The notes under the pieces: generated by a model
Seen by the model: the letters and a program-made list of their open reading frames with translations, nothing else
Database searches by the model: none
What the model was told of the DNA's origin: nothing
Made by a program: the position numbers and the translations under genes
Shown: positions 1 through 11,575 of the stretch, in pieces
How the letters are laid out: the number at the start of each line of letters is the position of its first letter
Numbering within the stretch: position 1 is the stretch's first letter
DNA from: Medicago truncatula
Taxonomy: Eukaryota; Streptophyta; Magnoliopsida; Fabales; Fabaceae
DNA: 64,000 nt
Direction: 5' to 3'
Assembly: GCF_003473485.1 (NCBI RefSeq)
Contig: NC_053047.1
Location: 2,991,001-3,055,000 of the forward strand

Positions 1-1592
1 ATGCTGGTCATATGAGGTCTTCCTTTTGTTGTGTAGACGTGACTAACTCAATCTTCGTAACTCATGATCTGTGTTTGATTTTTATGCTAACATGAGCATG
101 CTAACACTATTTGCGTAACTTATTCATAACAATATGTTGATAATCTTCATATTAGTGTGATTATAATCATACTTAGTGCTACTAGATAGTTCTTTTGTCA
201 TGTTCTTAATACGAACTACTCACATCACTTAATGAATACTTGATAATCTTCATATTAGTGTGATTATAATCATACTTATATCTAATCTTTGTTAACATGG
301 CTAATGACTTTGCAAACCCTAAACCTAAATGGTTTTGGCTCCAAACAAGGGAGACCGTTGGATCTCATCATTTGGCTAAGTATGTATGAATTTTAACTTA
401 ATTTTATCAATGTGAAAGTATGATTAAAAGGTTTTATTATATATATCATATCATTCTTGAAAACTTACTAATGCTTGAGATAATTAAAATAATGTACGCA
501 TTCACCAAATGTTTCATATAATCTCATATTATGAATGTTTATGGTATATAACAATGGGATGTCATTGGATGTATAGGACATTCCATGGCTTGAATTTTTT
601 CATGACACAACTTTCCTAAATGCTCAAAGAGCAGAAAGTACACTTTTAAATTATTTTGCAGAATTATATATTAGCTGTCATTTTTTTTTTTTGAATCAGT
701 TGTAGTTGAATACTATAACTATGAAAGTTTATAATGCTATAAAGCTGGTATAAAGTTGAGATTAAATGTATGAACTCGAACATCGGTTATGTTGTTAAGG
801 AATATCGATCAAAACTTTAGATTATGCAATGAAACAAGGCTAATTATATCATGGATGGGAAAGTATGTGCTTGAAGGAAATGTTATATTTTAACAAGAAG
901 GATTTTTAAAAAATAAAAAACAAACACAAATTTAAAAAAAGTGATTTTTTAGTTAAAATTTTTTTTTTTTTTTTTAAAATCCAAAATAAACGGGCGTCAT
1001 ATTACAACATATTACCTTCTCCATTGTTTATGACCCAGGCGGTAGCACGGGTAAAAGTTCTAGTACTTGATAATCTTCATATTTAGTGTGATTATAACTC
1101 AATTTGTTGATTCATACATCCTCAGATGATGAGTAATAAATGGTCTATTCTTTATCACACATTCAATATGTACTACTCACAACATCTATGTGAGCACTAG
1201 ATGTTCTTTTCCATTTTATTTTCTTTTCTTTATATACGGACACAAAGCTTTGGTCACACTCACAAAAAAGAGAAAATTAAGAAAATTTAATAATTAAATA
1301 ATGAGTGTTATTTTTTTTTTTTTTAAATAATTATGTGATATTCATTTGTATAAGTGTGTGATCAAATCATTTGTCTAAATCTTTAGGTCACACAAGAATT
1401 GCTTGGTTGAAGATAAGTTGCTCTCTATTATTTGATATCATCGAAGCAATAAAAGTTACAACGTTCTTGAACAAATATGGTTCTTACAGTAGCCATAACC
1501 TAAGGGTTCACATGAAGCCATCAAAACTAGTGTACCACATTTCGTGTATTCAACTTATATCATGCAACAACACACTAATTCATGCATTAATA
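1..1592. other. Intergenic DNA, no gene seen
   Basis: AT-rich DNA without a convincing gene. A 38-bp direct repeat beginning TGATAATCTTCATATTAG occurs at 138-175 and 241-278, and a diverged third copy lies at about 1069-1096. The only longer open frame (1371-1673, plus) has no recognisable domain, and its last part overlaps the block shared with the upstream region of the second NCR gene, so it is unlikely to be coding. Confidence 0.6.
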
Positions 1593-1912
1593 TGTTGTCT
1601 AATAATAAAATTCATCTTTTGTGATTTTCCTTTTCCTACCATGAAAGGATATAAAATAATGAAAATTCATTAAAAAATAAAATAATATATTCTTATGATT
1701 GTTAAGTTTTTTATGTGCCCTCTTACTAAGTGTGTTAAAGGGACAAAAATAACACAATGATGTACTTAAGAGACATTTAATAATGATTTCAATTTTAGGA
1801 AGGATTTTTTACAACTACATAAGTACTATAAATTATGTAATTGGTGTAAGTGGAAGATGAACTTTATAAATTAAAGTGATAAACCAATTTGCTACATGTA
1901 AAAAGGGAAAAT
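1593..1912 (+). promoter_or_regulatory. NCR gene 1 upstream region, shared with NCR gene 2
   Basis: About 320 bp upstream of NCR gene 1 align by eye with the upstream region of the second NCR gene (16112-16286 plus 17048-17175). Shared runs include GATTTTCCTTTTCCTA, AAGTGTGTTAAAGGGA and AAAGTGATAAACC. A TATA-like CTTTATAAAT lies at 1862-1871, about 42 bp before the ATG. NCR promoters are known to keep conserved short elements within a few hundred bases and to be active in infected nodule cells; such activity here is inference. Confidence 0.6.
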
Positions 1913-2176
1913 ATGATTAAAATTATGATTATTTTTCTTTTCATATTTTGTTTTGCAATGAACACTGAGGGTAAGCCATTTTTTATCCTTTTCATACTCA
2001 ATATTTTATTTATCCTATTTTAGTTGCACTCATTTATTTATATTTTCATTACAGCATTTAAATGTAAAAGTGATGATGATTGTCATTGCCCGCCACCTTC
2101 GAAACCAAAGTGTAAGTACACAAAATGTGAATGTTTAACGGTATGGATGGGTCCACGAGATTATGTTCCCACATGA
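1913..2176 (+). CDS. NCR (late nodulin-type) secreted cysteine-rich peptide, gene 1
   Basis: Two exons, 1913-1970 and 2055-2176, with an 84-bp phase-1 GT/AG intron directly after the signal-peptide codons, the usual NCR layout. The 59-residue product has a hydrophobic signal peptide of about 20 residues and a short mature part with six cysteines spaced C-x5-C-x1-C-x7-C-x4-C-x1-C. The C-x5-C and C-x4-C-x1-C parts match the late nodulin/NCR signature; the mature part is weakly cationic. Family members are secreted into symbiosomes of infected nodule cells and act on rhizobial bacteroids; that role is taken from the family. The closest relative in view is the gene at 17176, which shares the splice site, cysteine pattern and promoter block. 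The gene looks intact and is too split to show as a long reading frame. Confidence 0.85.
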
Positions 2177-3824
2177 TTCTCTATATATTTTGTCCAAAGG
2201 TTATTTCATTTTTTTTTTTTTTGAGAGACCCAAAGGTTATTTCATGAACATCCAATAATTTGAATTATTTTTATTTATTTTTTTCAATTTGAAGAACCTC
2301 GATGTGTACTCAAAGATGATTGTAAGAAAATGAAATAAGACAGCAAATAATAATATTTAGATTGTCTTTTATCTCTTAATTTTAAAGATATTGTCATGAC
2401 CTTCAGTTTAGATATATCATGTTTTCTTTCAAACCTTACCACCTAACAAAATATAGTTAATATTAGTTAATAGTTTTTATGTTTTTTCAAAGGCTATATT
2501 TTATATTTATGTCATAATATTGTTACACTTGTGATTTTTCTCACAATTGAATTTATGTTTTTCTTACATTTTAATTTTTTAACAACCACAAAGTTTGTGT
2601 TTGCTTTTAAAAATATGGAAAACTAGAACGCCAAGCTCAAATTCCCTTTTCTATATAAATAAAGTGTGATCAATATATTTTTTCCTTCAAAAATAAAACT
2701 TTAATAGCAAAAATCAATATAATTATGTAAAGTGATATTTTATCATAAAAATGTCATAGATCTGATTTAAAATTAACACATACTAGTATTTGTAAAAGAA
2801 TGATAGTAAAGACTAAAGATATAAATCTCCATTATCAGATACAAGTTCTAAGTGAAAATCAGAAGTTATTGTTTTTATGCATATTTAAATGATGAGTTTG
2901 GTAATGTTAAACATCCATTTGAATTTAAGATAACACTCCAAATTAATGCATAAGAATAAAGTTTTTCCATCTCTTTTAAATCTTTGAGCTTTCATCACTA
3001 GTATTATTATTTGAGAGAGATCTTGAGCTTTCTTTTGAGAAACATGAATTTTGTAATTTCCCACAATTTTAGGGAAGGTTACCAATTGGACGACAAGCTG
3101 GCCAATTTAGGGTTATGTGTCCAATACTCTTTTTGGTTTAATGAAATTCATTTGATTATTCACCAAGATTAACAATAAGGAAAGGTTTTGGTTCTTGTCT
3201 CCCTCCTTCTTGTTTGTTTATTTCTTTTTATTTTTCAATTTGGTGCTCTATCTCACCATTTTCTTTAAAATGTGTGTGTATATATTATTGTAGATGATTT
3301 TACCCATGTATGTGTGTTGGTAATAATTCTTGAATCTTGCTATTTAGAAATTATTCATGAAAAAAGTCAAAAACTTCAAATTTCAATGTATTTAGTATAT
3401 ATTTTTAGAAAAACTTACTCTAATTTAAATTCTTAAACGGTGTCTGGCGAACACTTGTTTGTATTTTCCATAATTCTTTTATGTTAGTATGCATTAAATT
3501 AATAATAAGTGTTTGCATAATTATATTTTAGTTATTTCGAAACAACCATACCAATCATTCATTAAAAAAACCACCATTTCATTTTAATTAGTTATGTTTA
3601 TTAAAGTTTATGTTGAGATATGATTAATATTTGAAAGTCGCTTTTAATTATAAAAGTATTAAAATGAGATTAAGTGACTTTTGGTCCTTCTATAGTTCTA
3701 TTCATACCATTATATATTTATTTGTCTTATGTTACTCACACCCCCTTGGAATAGACCAAACTCAATTCACCTCTTTCTAGTAAATCTTTGCGTGCACACA
3801 CATCCTTCAAGCAACAATCGAAAA
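2177..3824. other. Intergenic DNA, no gene seen
   Basis: AT-rich sequence downstream of NCR gene 1. A short duplicated string (CAAAGGTTATTTCAT) flanks a T-run at about 2195-2246. I see no coding signal, RNA gene or element with clear ends. Confidence 0.5.
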
Positions 3825-4090
3825 CTAAATCAAACAATTAGGTCGTATATTTTGTAATCTCCAAGCAACAATAGAGGTGTTGGTGAAAGCTTTGACCATA
3901 ACCAGAAAATCACATTCTAACATGAAGTTGGTCCAACCATTGTTGTGATTAATCTCAATTGCATACATAACACCATAAAGTTTTTCTTGTAAGGCATTAA
4001 AAAGGTCAAAAAAATTCAAATAAAGATCCCCTAAAATTGCCAAACTGATCTCTAAAAATTTCCTCCATAAGAGGAAACACATGGAAATCC
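3825..4090 (-). pseudogene. RNase H-like (RVT_3) retroelement fragment
   Basis: The minus strand encodes a piece typical of the RNase H-like domain that plant LINEs and derived genes carry: a beta-strand segment with FRDQFGNFRG, then after a frameshift a segment with YAIEINHNNGWTNFMLECD and VAWRLQN. In intact copies these parts lie in one frame, with the alternating Glu/Asp positions used for metal binding. Here the two parts are in different frames (the switch is near 4015-4030), the N-terminal half is missing and no tail is seen. I read it as a short decayed retroelement relic. It may come from a domesticated RNase H family instead; function is not expected. Confidence 0.55.
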
Positions 4091-6588
4091 TTTAGTTGCT
4101 CTATCTGTACAACATTTGATCTAACGTAAGAGAATTTTGTTTCTTTGCTTGTTTTGTTCGAGCTTTGAATCAATGATACTTTATATATTCTTGTTTTCTC
4201 CCTTTGTTCGGTGGCTTTTTTGTTAAATAGAGAAGGAAAAGACGAATTCGGTGTAGCGAGATAATAATTAACAATTATTTCGTTACACGCCACTTTGTTG
4301 TATGAATACTATCTAATTAAATATAGTAAGCTATCAATAAATTTCTTACCCAATGTGATTCCTTACAACTTACTAATTAAAACGTTTTTTTTTTATTTTT
4401 TATTTTAACTTTATTATTTTGGAAGAGATGTTCCTTTCTACTAGTTTCATAGAGATTTTCTGCAAAATTTATTTGCACCACTTGAGGTTTTCCTTTATTT
4501 TTTTTATCTCCTGCTCAACCTCTTCTTCCTCTTTCTTCAATCTTCAGCTACTTATTTCGGTTAGGAGGTTTTGAGAAATTATAAGGGAATTTGTGTGAAC
4601 CTATTCGCAAAAGTACCAGAAACCAATACACAAGTAACAATACATGGCTCGCAACATATCAAGAGAATTATGTGACTATGAGTATATGATCATTAAGCTA
4701 TATTTGGACAAAGCTTACGATATTCTTGAGTGAGTTTTTGAGAGGCTTGACAATATACAGTATATAAATTTGTAAATCTCCAGTGTTCTTCTCTAGTAAC
4801 GTGTAAGAAATTCATGCTACGTACTCTCAACTCGCATATTGGTTTTAAATCACTTATGATTTGAAATAAAGCTTTACCTCCATCGAAATATCTCCAGATT
4901 CGGAGATTAATTCTTGATAGTTGTCTACAGTTGAATGTTTGATAAGCATAGGTTGTAATCTCCCCTCTATCTGTACATTGCGCAACAAACAAGCAGATTT
5001 TTCTCAAAATTTATATTTACAATGCCCTTTTGCTTTGTCATTATAGAACTGGTTTTTCTCTAAAATCAATATCAGCATAAACCTAAACTCAATTATGGAG
5101 GTTTTAGAGGTTACAAATAGAGATTGGAGCCCACACTATGAGCAAGATTATCTATCATACTTGCAACTATTCTCAAAATTATTAAAGTGATCTTGTTCAT
5201 CATAAATAACTAGAGATTCAATGACATGAGACTTAATTGAAGCAAAGTCAGAAGTACTAAAGATACTCTCTACCGTCGCATATATAAGCAAAAGTATATA
5301 GTTTAAGAAATCTTTGTATATAGTTTAAGAAATCTTTGGTTATATATGAGATAAGAGGGTGTATACAAACCATAAAGAAAAAAATGGAACACCAAAAAAC
5401 AATCAAATCTAAATAGAACCGAAGGGTGCCACTCCCGTGGCTTAATGTGAAAATATCGAGATAGTTTTATGATTGTACTCCCTTCAAAGAGAAATATTAG
5501 GGAAAAAAATTCAAATCATGTTGATACATTTGATTAAAAATTTGAGTCAGATCCATCAACTTTGTTTAACTTTTTTTTGTTGCTTATATTTGAGACCAAG
5601 AATATACTTTGTAATACACACCTTAATATATAAAAATGCAGTATATTGTCTGTATTGCAAGAAATATTGTGTCAATTTATTTGAACTTACAACAAAACAT
5701 ATAACTAAAGATACAAGTAATTTCTATGATCTTTGATGGTAATCTAATTCTACCATATACTCATTTATCATCGTGATGTTAGTGTTATCATGGAGATTCA
5801 AGGTATAATAAACGAGTATACGAGAGATGGCTAATGCTCTGCTAGGGCAAATATGAAAAATCGTTCAAGCGAACCCAAATTCCATTCTTAGATAAAACAT
5901 TTTATGATCGAACTATACTTATCTTACGATCGAACTCTAAATTATCCGGGTCGCTGTCCATAAAAACTGGAGCTTTAACACACACAGAAAGAGCTTTAAC
6001 ACACACAAAAAGAGCTTTAAAAGGTGCCAAGAGACACTCATTACCATTTATTTCTCTTTCTACCTTTTTAATTGATTGTAACTAAATCATAAAAATTAAC
6101 AACATATAAATGAGATGAACATTTGTTTCAAAAAAAAAAAAAAATGAGATGAACATATACATGATCCAACATTTGAGTGAAGACTTGATGTGAAGTTCTC
6201 TCTTATGTGGATTTCCCATACAACCAACTTAATAATATTCCTCTAAACTCTTCATGACCCAACATTTGGTTCATGCTTGAAATTTAGGATTTAGGGACTA
6301 ACATGATTTTATTTTACCTTAGTTTCAAAAATTTAAGTTGAAAGCCTTGTCTCACTGAAATCATGTAAGAGAATTGAACAACAACTGAATATAAATGCAA
6401 GTACATAGTCTCATCGATGGTGTAAATGAGTTAAAAAGATCAATGGTTCAATTTAGTCAAAAAATTCGGTACGTAGAGTTTTCTGAAACTCATAACAGTA
6501 TAATCATGAGAAATACATAATCTTAATCTTCAATAATATATTAATTGACAAGCAAAATTCCAGTAACAATCTCATACGTTGATCTCTG
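4091..6588. other. Intergenic DNA, no recognised gene
   Basis: No recognisable gene. A 104-codon minus-strand frame at 4693-5007 carries no motif I know and may be chance or a relic. A 22-bp unit is tandemly doubled near 5297-5342 (TATAGTTTAAGAAATCTTTG). A short AGAGCTTTAA repeat occurs at about 5970-6020. Confidence 0.45.
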
Positions 6589-7109
6589 TCAAACTTTTTT
6601 AGCTCTACACTCATCCAAAGTGTTGCAGTGAATTATGATGATTGAGTATCGAAAGTGTCGCCAAACTTTTCCCCTCCAGTAACTTTGTCCATAATCCACC
6701 TTCACAGGAACTTGATCAGTAAGTAAGCTGGACCAATCCCATGAAACAGCCTGCTAGATAATAGCAGAAATATTATTTAATTTATATTGGCGACTAATGA
6801 TTGTATAAGATATACCGAATTCTTTGTGGCAAACATTTAAGAAATAAATCCTGCTATGTCATTATGTAGTGTCTTTGTATTGGATCATGAACATTAGAAA
6901 GTAAATTGAGTTTACTTACTCCGCAAGTAAATACATTATGTAAACATTTATTCAATCAATGAATTCACTCTGTTCATTAAATTCATAATACTTTGAAAAC
7001 TTCAGTTGTGCTTCTATGGTACCAGTACTATTACTTACAACACCATATGAAGCAGCAGAAAAAATTGAAAATTTGCATTCTATCACTTTTATCTTGAAAC
7101 TGCATTTTT
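6589..7109 (-). CDS. Unrecognised minus-strand exons, probable 3' end of a gene
   Basis: Two coding-like blocks sit on the minus strand. The last, 6750 down to 6589, follows an acceptor (TATCTAGCAG), starts in phase 0 and runs 54 codons to TGA; it contains WDWSSLL, YWRGKVWRHFRYS and a CNTLDECR stretch, compositionally like real protein. A possible preceding exon, 7109 to 7039, has an AATCAG acceptor and a GTAAGT donor and encodes KCSFKIKVIECKF. I do not recognise the protein. Upstream exons would lie beyond the repeat-rich 7.1-8.1 kb and the zinc-finger relic, possibly in the coding-like pieces at 9.2-10.3 kb, but I cannot join them. It could be a live gene with long introns or a remnant. Confidence 0.3.
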
Positions 7110-7129
7110 CTGATTGATAATGTTGTGAA

Positions 7130-8000
7130 TTCCGATCTCAAATCGTGTCACACCAATACGAAATATGATGTGTGGAGCAAAGGAAAGTAGTAACCACTAA
7201 CAAAGTGTGTGCAAGCAATAATCAACAAAAATAGCACATAGATCTAATCTAGGAAACAAGTGAAAAGCATAAAACACAAGCACAAGATAAAAGGAGAGGG
7301 AAGAGGAAAACAAAGACACCAAGAGATTGTTCACCCAGTTCGGTCCAAACTTGACCTACTCTGGAGGAGAGATTGAACTCTCCAATTCACTATCAATGAG
7401 TTCTTACAAAAGAGATACAAAAAGAGTTACAAGAAATTAGATTTGACAAGTTCACAATGAACAACCCTAATTTCTACCATTTTCCCAATCTCACCAAGAC
7501 ACTCAATGATTTTCTCTCTTCAAGGTGTTTCCCATGTTTCCCAACCCAAGAGAAGCTCTAATCAAAGACTCTAAACCCTAGAGTTTCTCCCTTTGATTTC
7601 CCAAGTTTCTCTCTTCCAACTCTCTTCCAAATCTGCACAAGAACACTTAAATACTAGCCCTCCACTGATAAAATCGTGTCACGATTTCCAGATCGTGTAA
7701 CGATTAGTGCATCCATCCCAAGGTATGACCAGTCCTTATCATGGAAACTTAACGAGCAAGTTTGCAAATCGTGTCACGATTTCCAACAATCGTGTCACGA
7801 TTTGGCACCCTGTAGACCAGCTCACGGCATCACGAAATCGTGTCACGATGCCAAATTCGTGTCACGATTTTCCTGTTCTTCCAGACCACAAATTTGAAGA
7901 CAAATCTCAACAGATAAAGTTACAAACAATACCAAAACTTCCATCCACAAAGTACATATTACAAGAGTAACAAGTCACTGATTCCATTGAGCCGAAGAAT
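7130..8000. repeat. Dispersed-repeat segment with recurring ATCGTG-T-CACGAT palindrome
   Basis: This segment is more GC-balanced than its surroundings and looks like one repeat-derived block. The palindrome ATCGTGTCACGAT, or a one- to two-base variant, occurs about six times between 7672 and 7870, and a half copy lies at 7141. Another conserved-looking stretch is CACCCAGTTCGGTCC near 7332. Overlapping reading frames at 7676-7970 merely translate the repeats. No terminal repeats or target duplications were found, so the class is unknown; an LTR or non-coding retroelement fragment is my best guess. Confidence 0.4.
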
Positions 8001-8089
8001 CGAACTGTGAAACAAATCAACTCATTGATTCAATTGAGCACAATAATAGATCTTCAATTGCAAATAGAAAACTACAAAACTTCCAATTA

Positions 8090-8802
8090 TCATTGCACGA
8101 CCTTGTTGTCTTTTACCTTGAATCTAAACAAAAAACAATTTTTACAACTATTATTGTTATTAATATTCACCTTGGTCGCCGATGTTTCATCAATGTCACT
8201 AACTTGTTTCTCGATCTTGTCATTATCCACAATTGTTGAAGCTTTGAACTTTTTATGTAGGTGACCATGATCAGCACCACGACAGTTGTGCAAGACATAT
8301 CGAAGAGTGTATATGCTCCATTAAGATGTTCATGATCAATGATATTTCTCCTCTTGATAGAACGTTGATTGGTTTTATGGGACTTTGGTGGCGAATAATG
8401 GTTAAGTCAATTGCTGGGTGTGCAATACCAACTTGAAATTTAAATTGTTCCACGAATGTGGTTGGAGATTGAATACTCTTGGAACCCTTTTCATGGTGCA
8501 ATATCATATGTTCGCAGAAAGCCTTAATGGATGAAAAAACTTTGTTGCAAACAGGACAACTATGTTTCTATTTTTCATCATCGCCCTTATTAATAGCATG
8601 ATCGCGTCTCTGTTTCTTGTGTAGAGGTTGTGAGCGGCGGTGAGATGTTGTGGCCACCGAGTGCATTGCCAAAGTTGAACCTTTTGTTACACAAATCACA
8701 CTCACACATTGTCGAACCTTGAGATTTCTCAATATCATTGAATGAATGAAAAGAAGAACACGGATTATAAAAGGAACAAGAAGGAGTACCTTTCAATGAC
8801 AT
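8090..8802 (-). pseudogene. C2H2 (EPF/ZAT-type) zinc-finger gene, disrupted
   Basis: Reading leftward from an ATG at 8802, the first frame encodes a plant C2H2 finger CDLCNKRFNFGNALGGH at residues 35-51, a variant of the QALGGH core. Soon after GGH the frame fails and the homologous sequence continues in another frame (LHKKQRRDH) up to an in-frame TAG near 8565. A second finger follows, CPVCNKVFSSIKAFCEH with a final HH. Further on, frames switch again (SPPKSHKTNQRS, then HKKFKASTIV). Plant two-finger C2H2 proteins are nuclear, DNA-binding, often repressive regulators. With at least two frame breaks and a stop this copy is very probably dead. Sequencing error would have to strike several times to explain it. 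Confidence 0.7.
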
Positions 8803-9031
8803 AAACTCCGATTTTTATACATGAATATAGACCTAAACACATTTTTAGAGTAATAGCATCATGTCCGTTAGATAATAAGGCAATCTCTTGCTATAAAGTA
8901 AATCAAAAGTTCAATTGCGGAGAATTCCCCAATGAAAAAATGAAAGTAGGTCACTCAATTGACTAAATACTAAAGGAATACGAAAGAACTCGATTGCATG
9001 ATATACATGGAATCAAAATCGCTGAAAAGTG

Positions 9032-9150
9032 ACAACAACAATAACAAGCCATATCCCATTAAGTGGTTGACTACATGAATCAAACAACGACATAGTGTTC
9101 ATCCGAAATCACGTCTTTCTCCAACTCATTTAACTCTAGATCACTGAAAA
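9032..9150 (-). repeat. Short dispersed repeat of the (CAA)n / CCCATTAAGTGG type
   Basis: The plus strand shows GACAACAACAATAACAAGCC followed by a stretch containing CCCATTAAGTGG, CTACATGAATCAAACAAC and AACTCTAGATC. This layout is a common plant repeat that I associate with 3' ends of RTE-type LINEs or their SINE partners, which carry (TTG)n tails on the other strand. A shorter piece of the same type occurs at about 62095-62140. The class is inferred from memory of the motif. Confidence 0.4.
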
Positions 9151-9239
9151 GTGACTATCTGAACTAAAACACCAAGCCATAAGATAATGGACTAATGGTA
9201 ACATTATAATAAATGTTGCAAGGGAAACACGACTAAATG

Positions 9240-10290
9240 GGACAATGCTACAGTGCATGTAGTCCTGGTCTTAAACAGAAAGAGTTACAAGCTTGGCATC
9301 TGCACCAGGGTCCAGGCCCGTCAAACTGAAGCGGGCCTGGATTTCCATAAATTTTGTCCACCAGAAAACTAGTCGCATTTCTGTGGAACAACCTGCAAAC
9401 CAGAACATGCATCAGAGCACTGACTACGAAGAAATATATCCAGGCAACCTTTGATAAAGACTTACTCACATGATATGTATTAAGAATAATGATATAGTTA
9501 GTTAGGACACTAGTTTAGTTACTATATATAAATCACATGGTTGTCTCATTTGTATCTATCTTTTCCATTCTTATATCATTTCAACTATCATCAAATACAA
9601 TAGTTTTCCAAGCTTTTCTCTCTATATCCATGGATGCCATGTTTTCTAACAATATGCCTCTCAATGTAACAGTAGTTGGATGAAAAGCTTGTTTTCCGAC
9701 TGATGTTGATCCTGGATTCAGAGTCGACCAGTGCTTCACCGTCATTATAGCCTAAAATTCATTGCAATTTAGAACAGACAAAACTATAAACATTGTATAA
9801 AACAGAAAGATTTGATATATAATATAAAACAATCGAGTATAACCACTGCATTGGGATGAAAAGCAAAAGAACAAAACATATTGTCATTAGAGCAGGCGCA
9901 GCAACAAGTTTCCACTTGTTTGCAGATTCTTCAAGTTTTGTTGCCATATATTCATTCTTCTCATAGTCAAAGCAGAATCGGTTCTGGAACGAGTTCCCTC
10001 TTATAACGGTACTTCTTTCTCTTCTCTGTGATCATTACATACAGACGGAAATCAGTCCATATATGCATAAAATCTTGCATATACACACTTCTGTAGCACT
10101 AATGGCAAAAATTCAAAGCTGAAAAGCTTCTCACCGCTAACAACAACAGCAAGCATAACATGGAGTGTGGGGATTGGATTGACCGCTGACAATGATATTC
10201 TGCAGTCACGAGTCCATGCCATTTGATTAAGATCGAACAACTAATTATGTCATGATTGTGTGAATGAGGGTAAAAGTTAATCACAATACA
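9240..10290 (-). other. Unrecognised coding-like pieces, possible gene remnant
   Basis: Several minus-strand stretches look protein-like but do not form one frame: WIYFFVVSALMHVLV near 9430, KHWSTLNPGSTSVGKQAF near 9690, and a hydrophobic stretch KLVAAPALMTICFVLLLF near 9890 that would span a membrane. GTATGTAA-, GTGAGAAG- and TTGCAG-like splice signals lie between them. I do not recognise the family. They may be exons of the same gene as the block at 6589-7109 or a separate decayed gene. No product is assigned. Confidence 0.25.
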
Positions 10291-10740
10291 TTTCCACAGA
10301 GAAGTTTTTCACTTTGTTGCTCAGCTTTACTTTCCGATGTCATAATTTTTTCACTTCCACATAGGAGAAACTGTTTGTGCCGGAGGCTCTAGCGAAAGAC
10401 GTAAAAGAATGGATATCTTTAAGGTCTGTTATATATGAATCCAATGGAAAATGTTGGGTCACGAGGAAAATTTTCAGGATCATTGAGGTAGAGCTCAGAG
10501 CAACCACACGATTGAGTTGGACACGACACTTTAACTCAAAATCTTAAGGCAATTTTAAACAATTATGCTACAATCATACGAGCTTAATCGCAGTAAGTAT
10601 CCACTGTAAGTTTGGGTTTGCTATAATAACTAACTTTTTTTTTGAACGAATAATAACTCTAAGTTGTCATGTATTTCTTTGTAGTGTAACAATGGCTCTC
10701 GTTTAATTTCTAATATCATAATATACACCAAACACAGAAA

Positions 10741-10940
10741 AAGATACCACTAAATGTACCACAAAAAAAAGAAGAAGAAACCACTAAAGAATTAAAATAA
10801 ATCCATAAATAAAACTATCCACATGATCATCTTGATCCATTGTTCCGAAAATTATATACACAACGGGATTATCGAATTTAAATAAGTATTCACAATGGGA
10901 CAATATCAGATTTAAATGCCAAAAGCTTCAAATCAATTGA
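10741..10940 (-). pseudogene. Truncated duplicate of an LBD gene 3' flank
   Basis: This stretch aligns by eye with 13485-13730, the region around the distal 3' UTR exon of LBD gene 1. Shared blocks include CACATGATCATCTT, CAATTGTTC/CCATTGTTC and AAGTATTCACAATGGGACA, followed by ATTT-ATGCCAAA-GCT-CAAATCA in the same order. It stops abruptly at about 10940, where the LINE fragment begins. It shows that another LBD copy once lay here; only the tail survives. Confidence 0.6.
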
Positions 10941-11575
10941 TTTGCTTACGAGTGCTCGGCGTCTGTTTCGGAATAGCTTACCAACAAAGGATAACTTGTT
11001 TCGGCGTGGAGCAATAAATCACGATTCTTGTTTGTGTGTTAGTGGGTGTGGCTCTCTAGAAACTGTCAATCACTTATTTTTTCACTGCTCATTTTTTGGT
11101 TCGGTTTGGAACTATATTCTTCAATGGATTGGTCTTTCTATGGATCTACCGTTCGTTGCTTCAGATCATTTCAACCAATTTGGTTTTGGTGGTGGTGGTA
11201 CGAGGGTGCGACATTCAATTTTGAACGTCATCTGGTTTGCTAATGTGTGGGAAATATGGAAGGAAAGAAATAAAATGATTTTCTCGTAGAGAATGCTCGA
11301 TTTTGCGTCTAGTGGATAAAATTAAGTTACTGTCCTACTCGTGGTTGAGGAAAAAATTTGTTCAATTTTCCCTCAATTATCATGGTTTTTGGCTTAGTCC
11401 CCTGGCAATGTTGGGCTATGGCTAGCTGTTGTTTCTTTCGTTTTTTGTTTTCTCTTTTGCTGCTTCCTTTTCTAGTTTTGTAAATATTGTTTCAGACTTG
11501 TTTTTTCCTTTCTAGGAAGGACACTTTGATGTCGTAATATATATTCCATTTTAACCTCTTAAAAAAAGATGTAAA
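10941..11575 (+). mobile_element. LINE (L1-type) 3' fragment with zf-RVT domain
   Basis: The open frame 10942-11289 encodes the reverse-transcriptase zinc-binding (zf-RVT) domain found at the C-terminus of plant L1 polyproteins: SLPTKDNLFRRG, then C-x3-C (CVSGC), NHLFFHC, and the closing VWEIWKERNKMIF. It is followed by a T-rich 3' UTR and a short A-run at about 11563-11569. The reverse transcriptase and endonuclease are absent, so this is a 5'-truncated insertion. Its left edge abuts the LBD duplicate. No target-site duplication was found. It cannot move by itself. Confidence 0.75.

Noticed and set aside
1371..1673. 100-codon plus-strand frame upstream of NCR gene 1
   Set aside because: No recognised domain, and the part matching the other NCR promoter is not conserved as protein.
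5473..5736. Possible cysteine-rich peptide gene (CLYCKKYC near 5660)
   Set aside because: No signal peptide directly before it, no NCR cysteine spacing, and no promoter similarity to the two NCR genes.
7676..7970. Two overlapping frames of 73 and 87 codons
   Set aside because: They translate the ATCGTGTCACGAT repeats (SCHD / RVT words) and have no other support.
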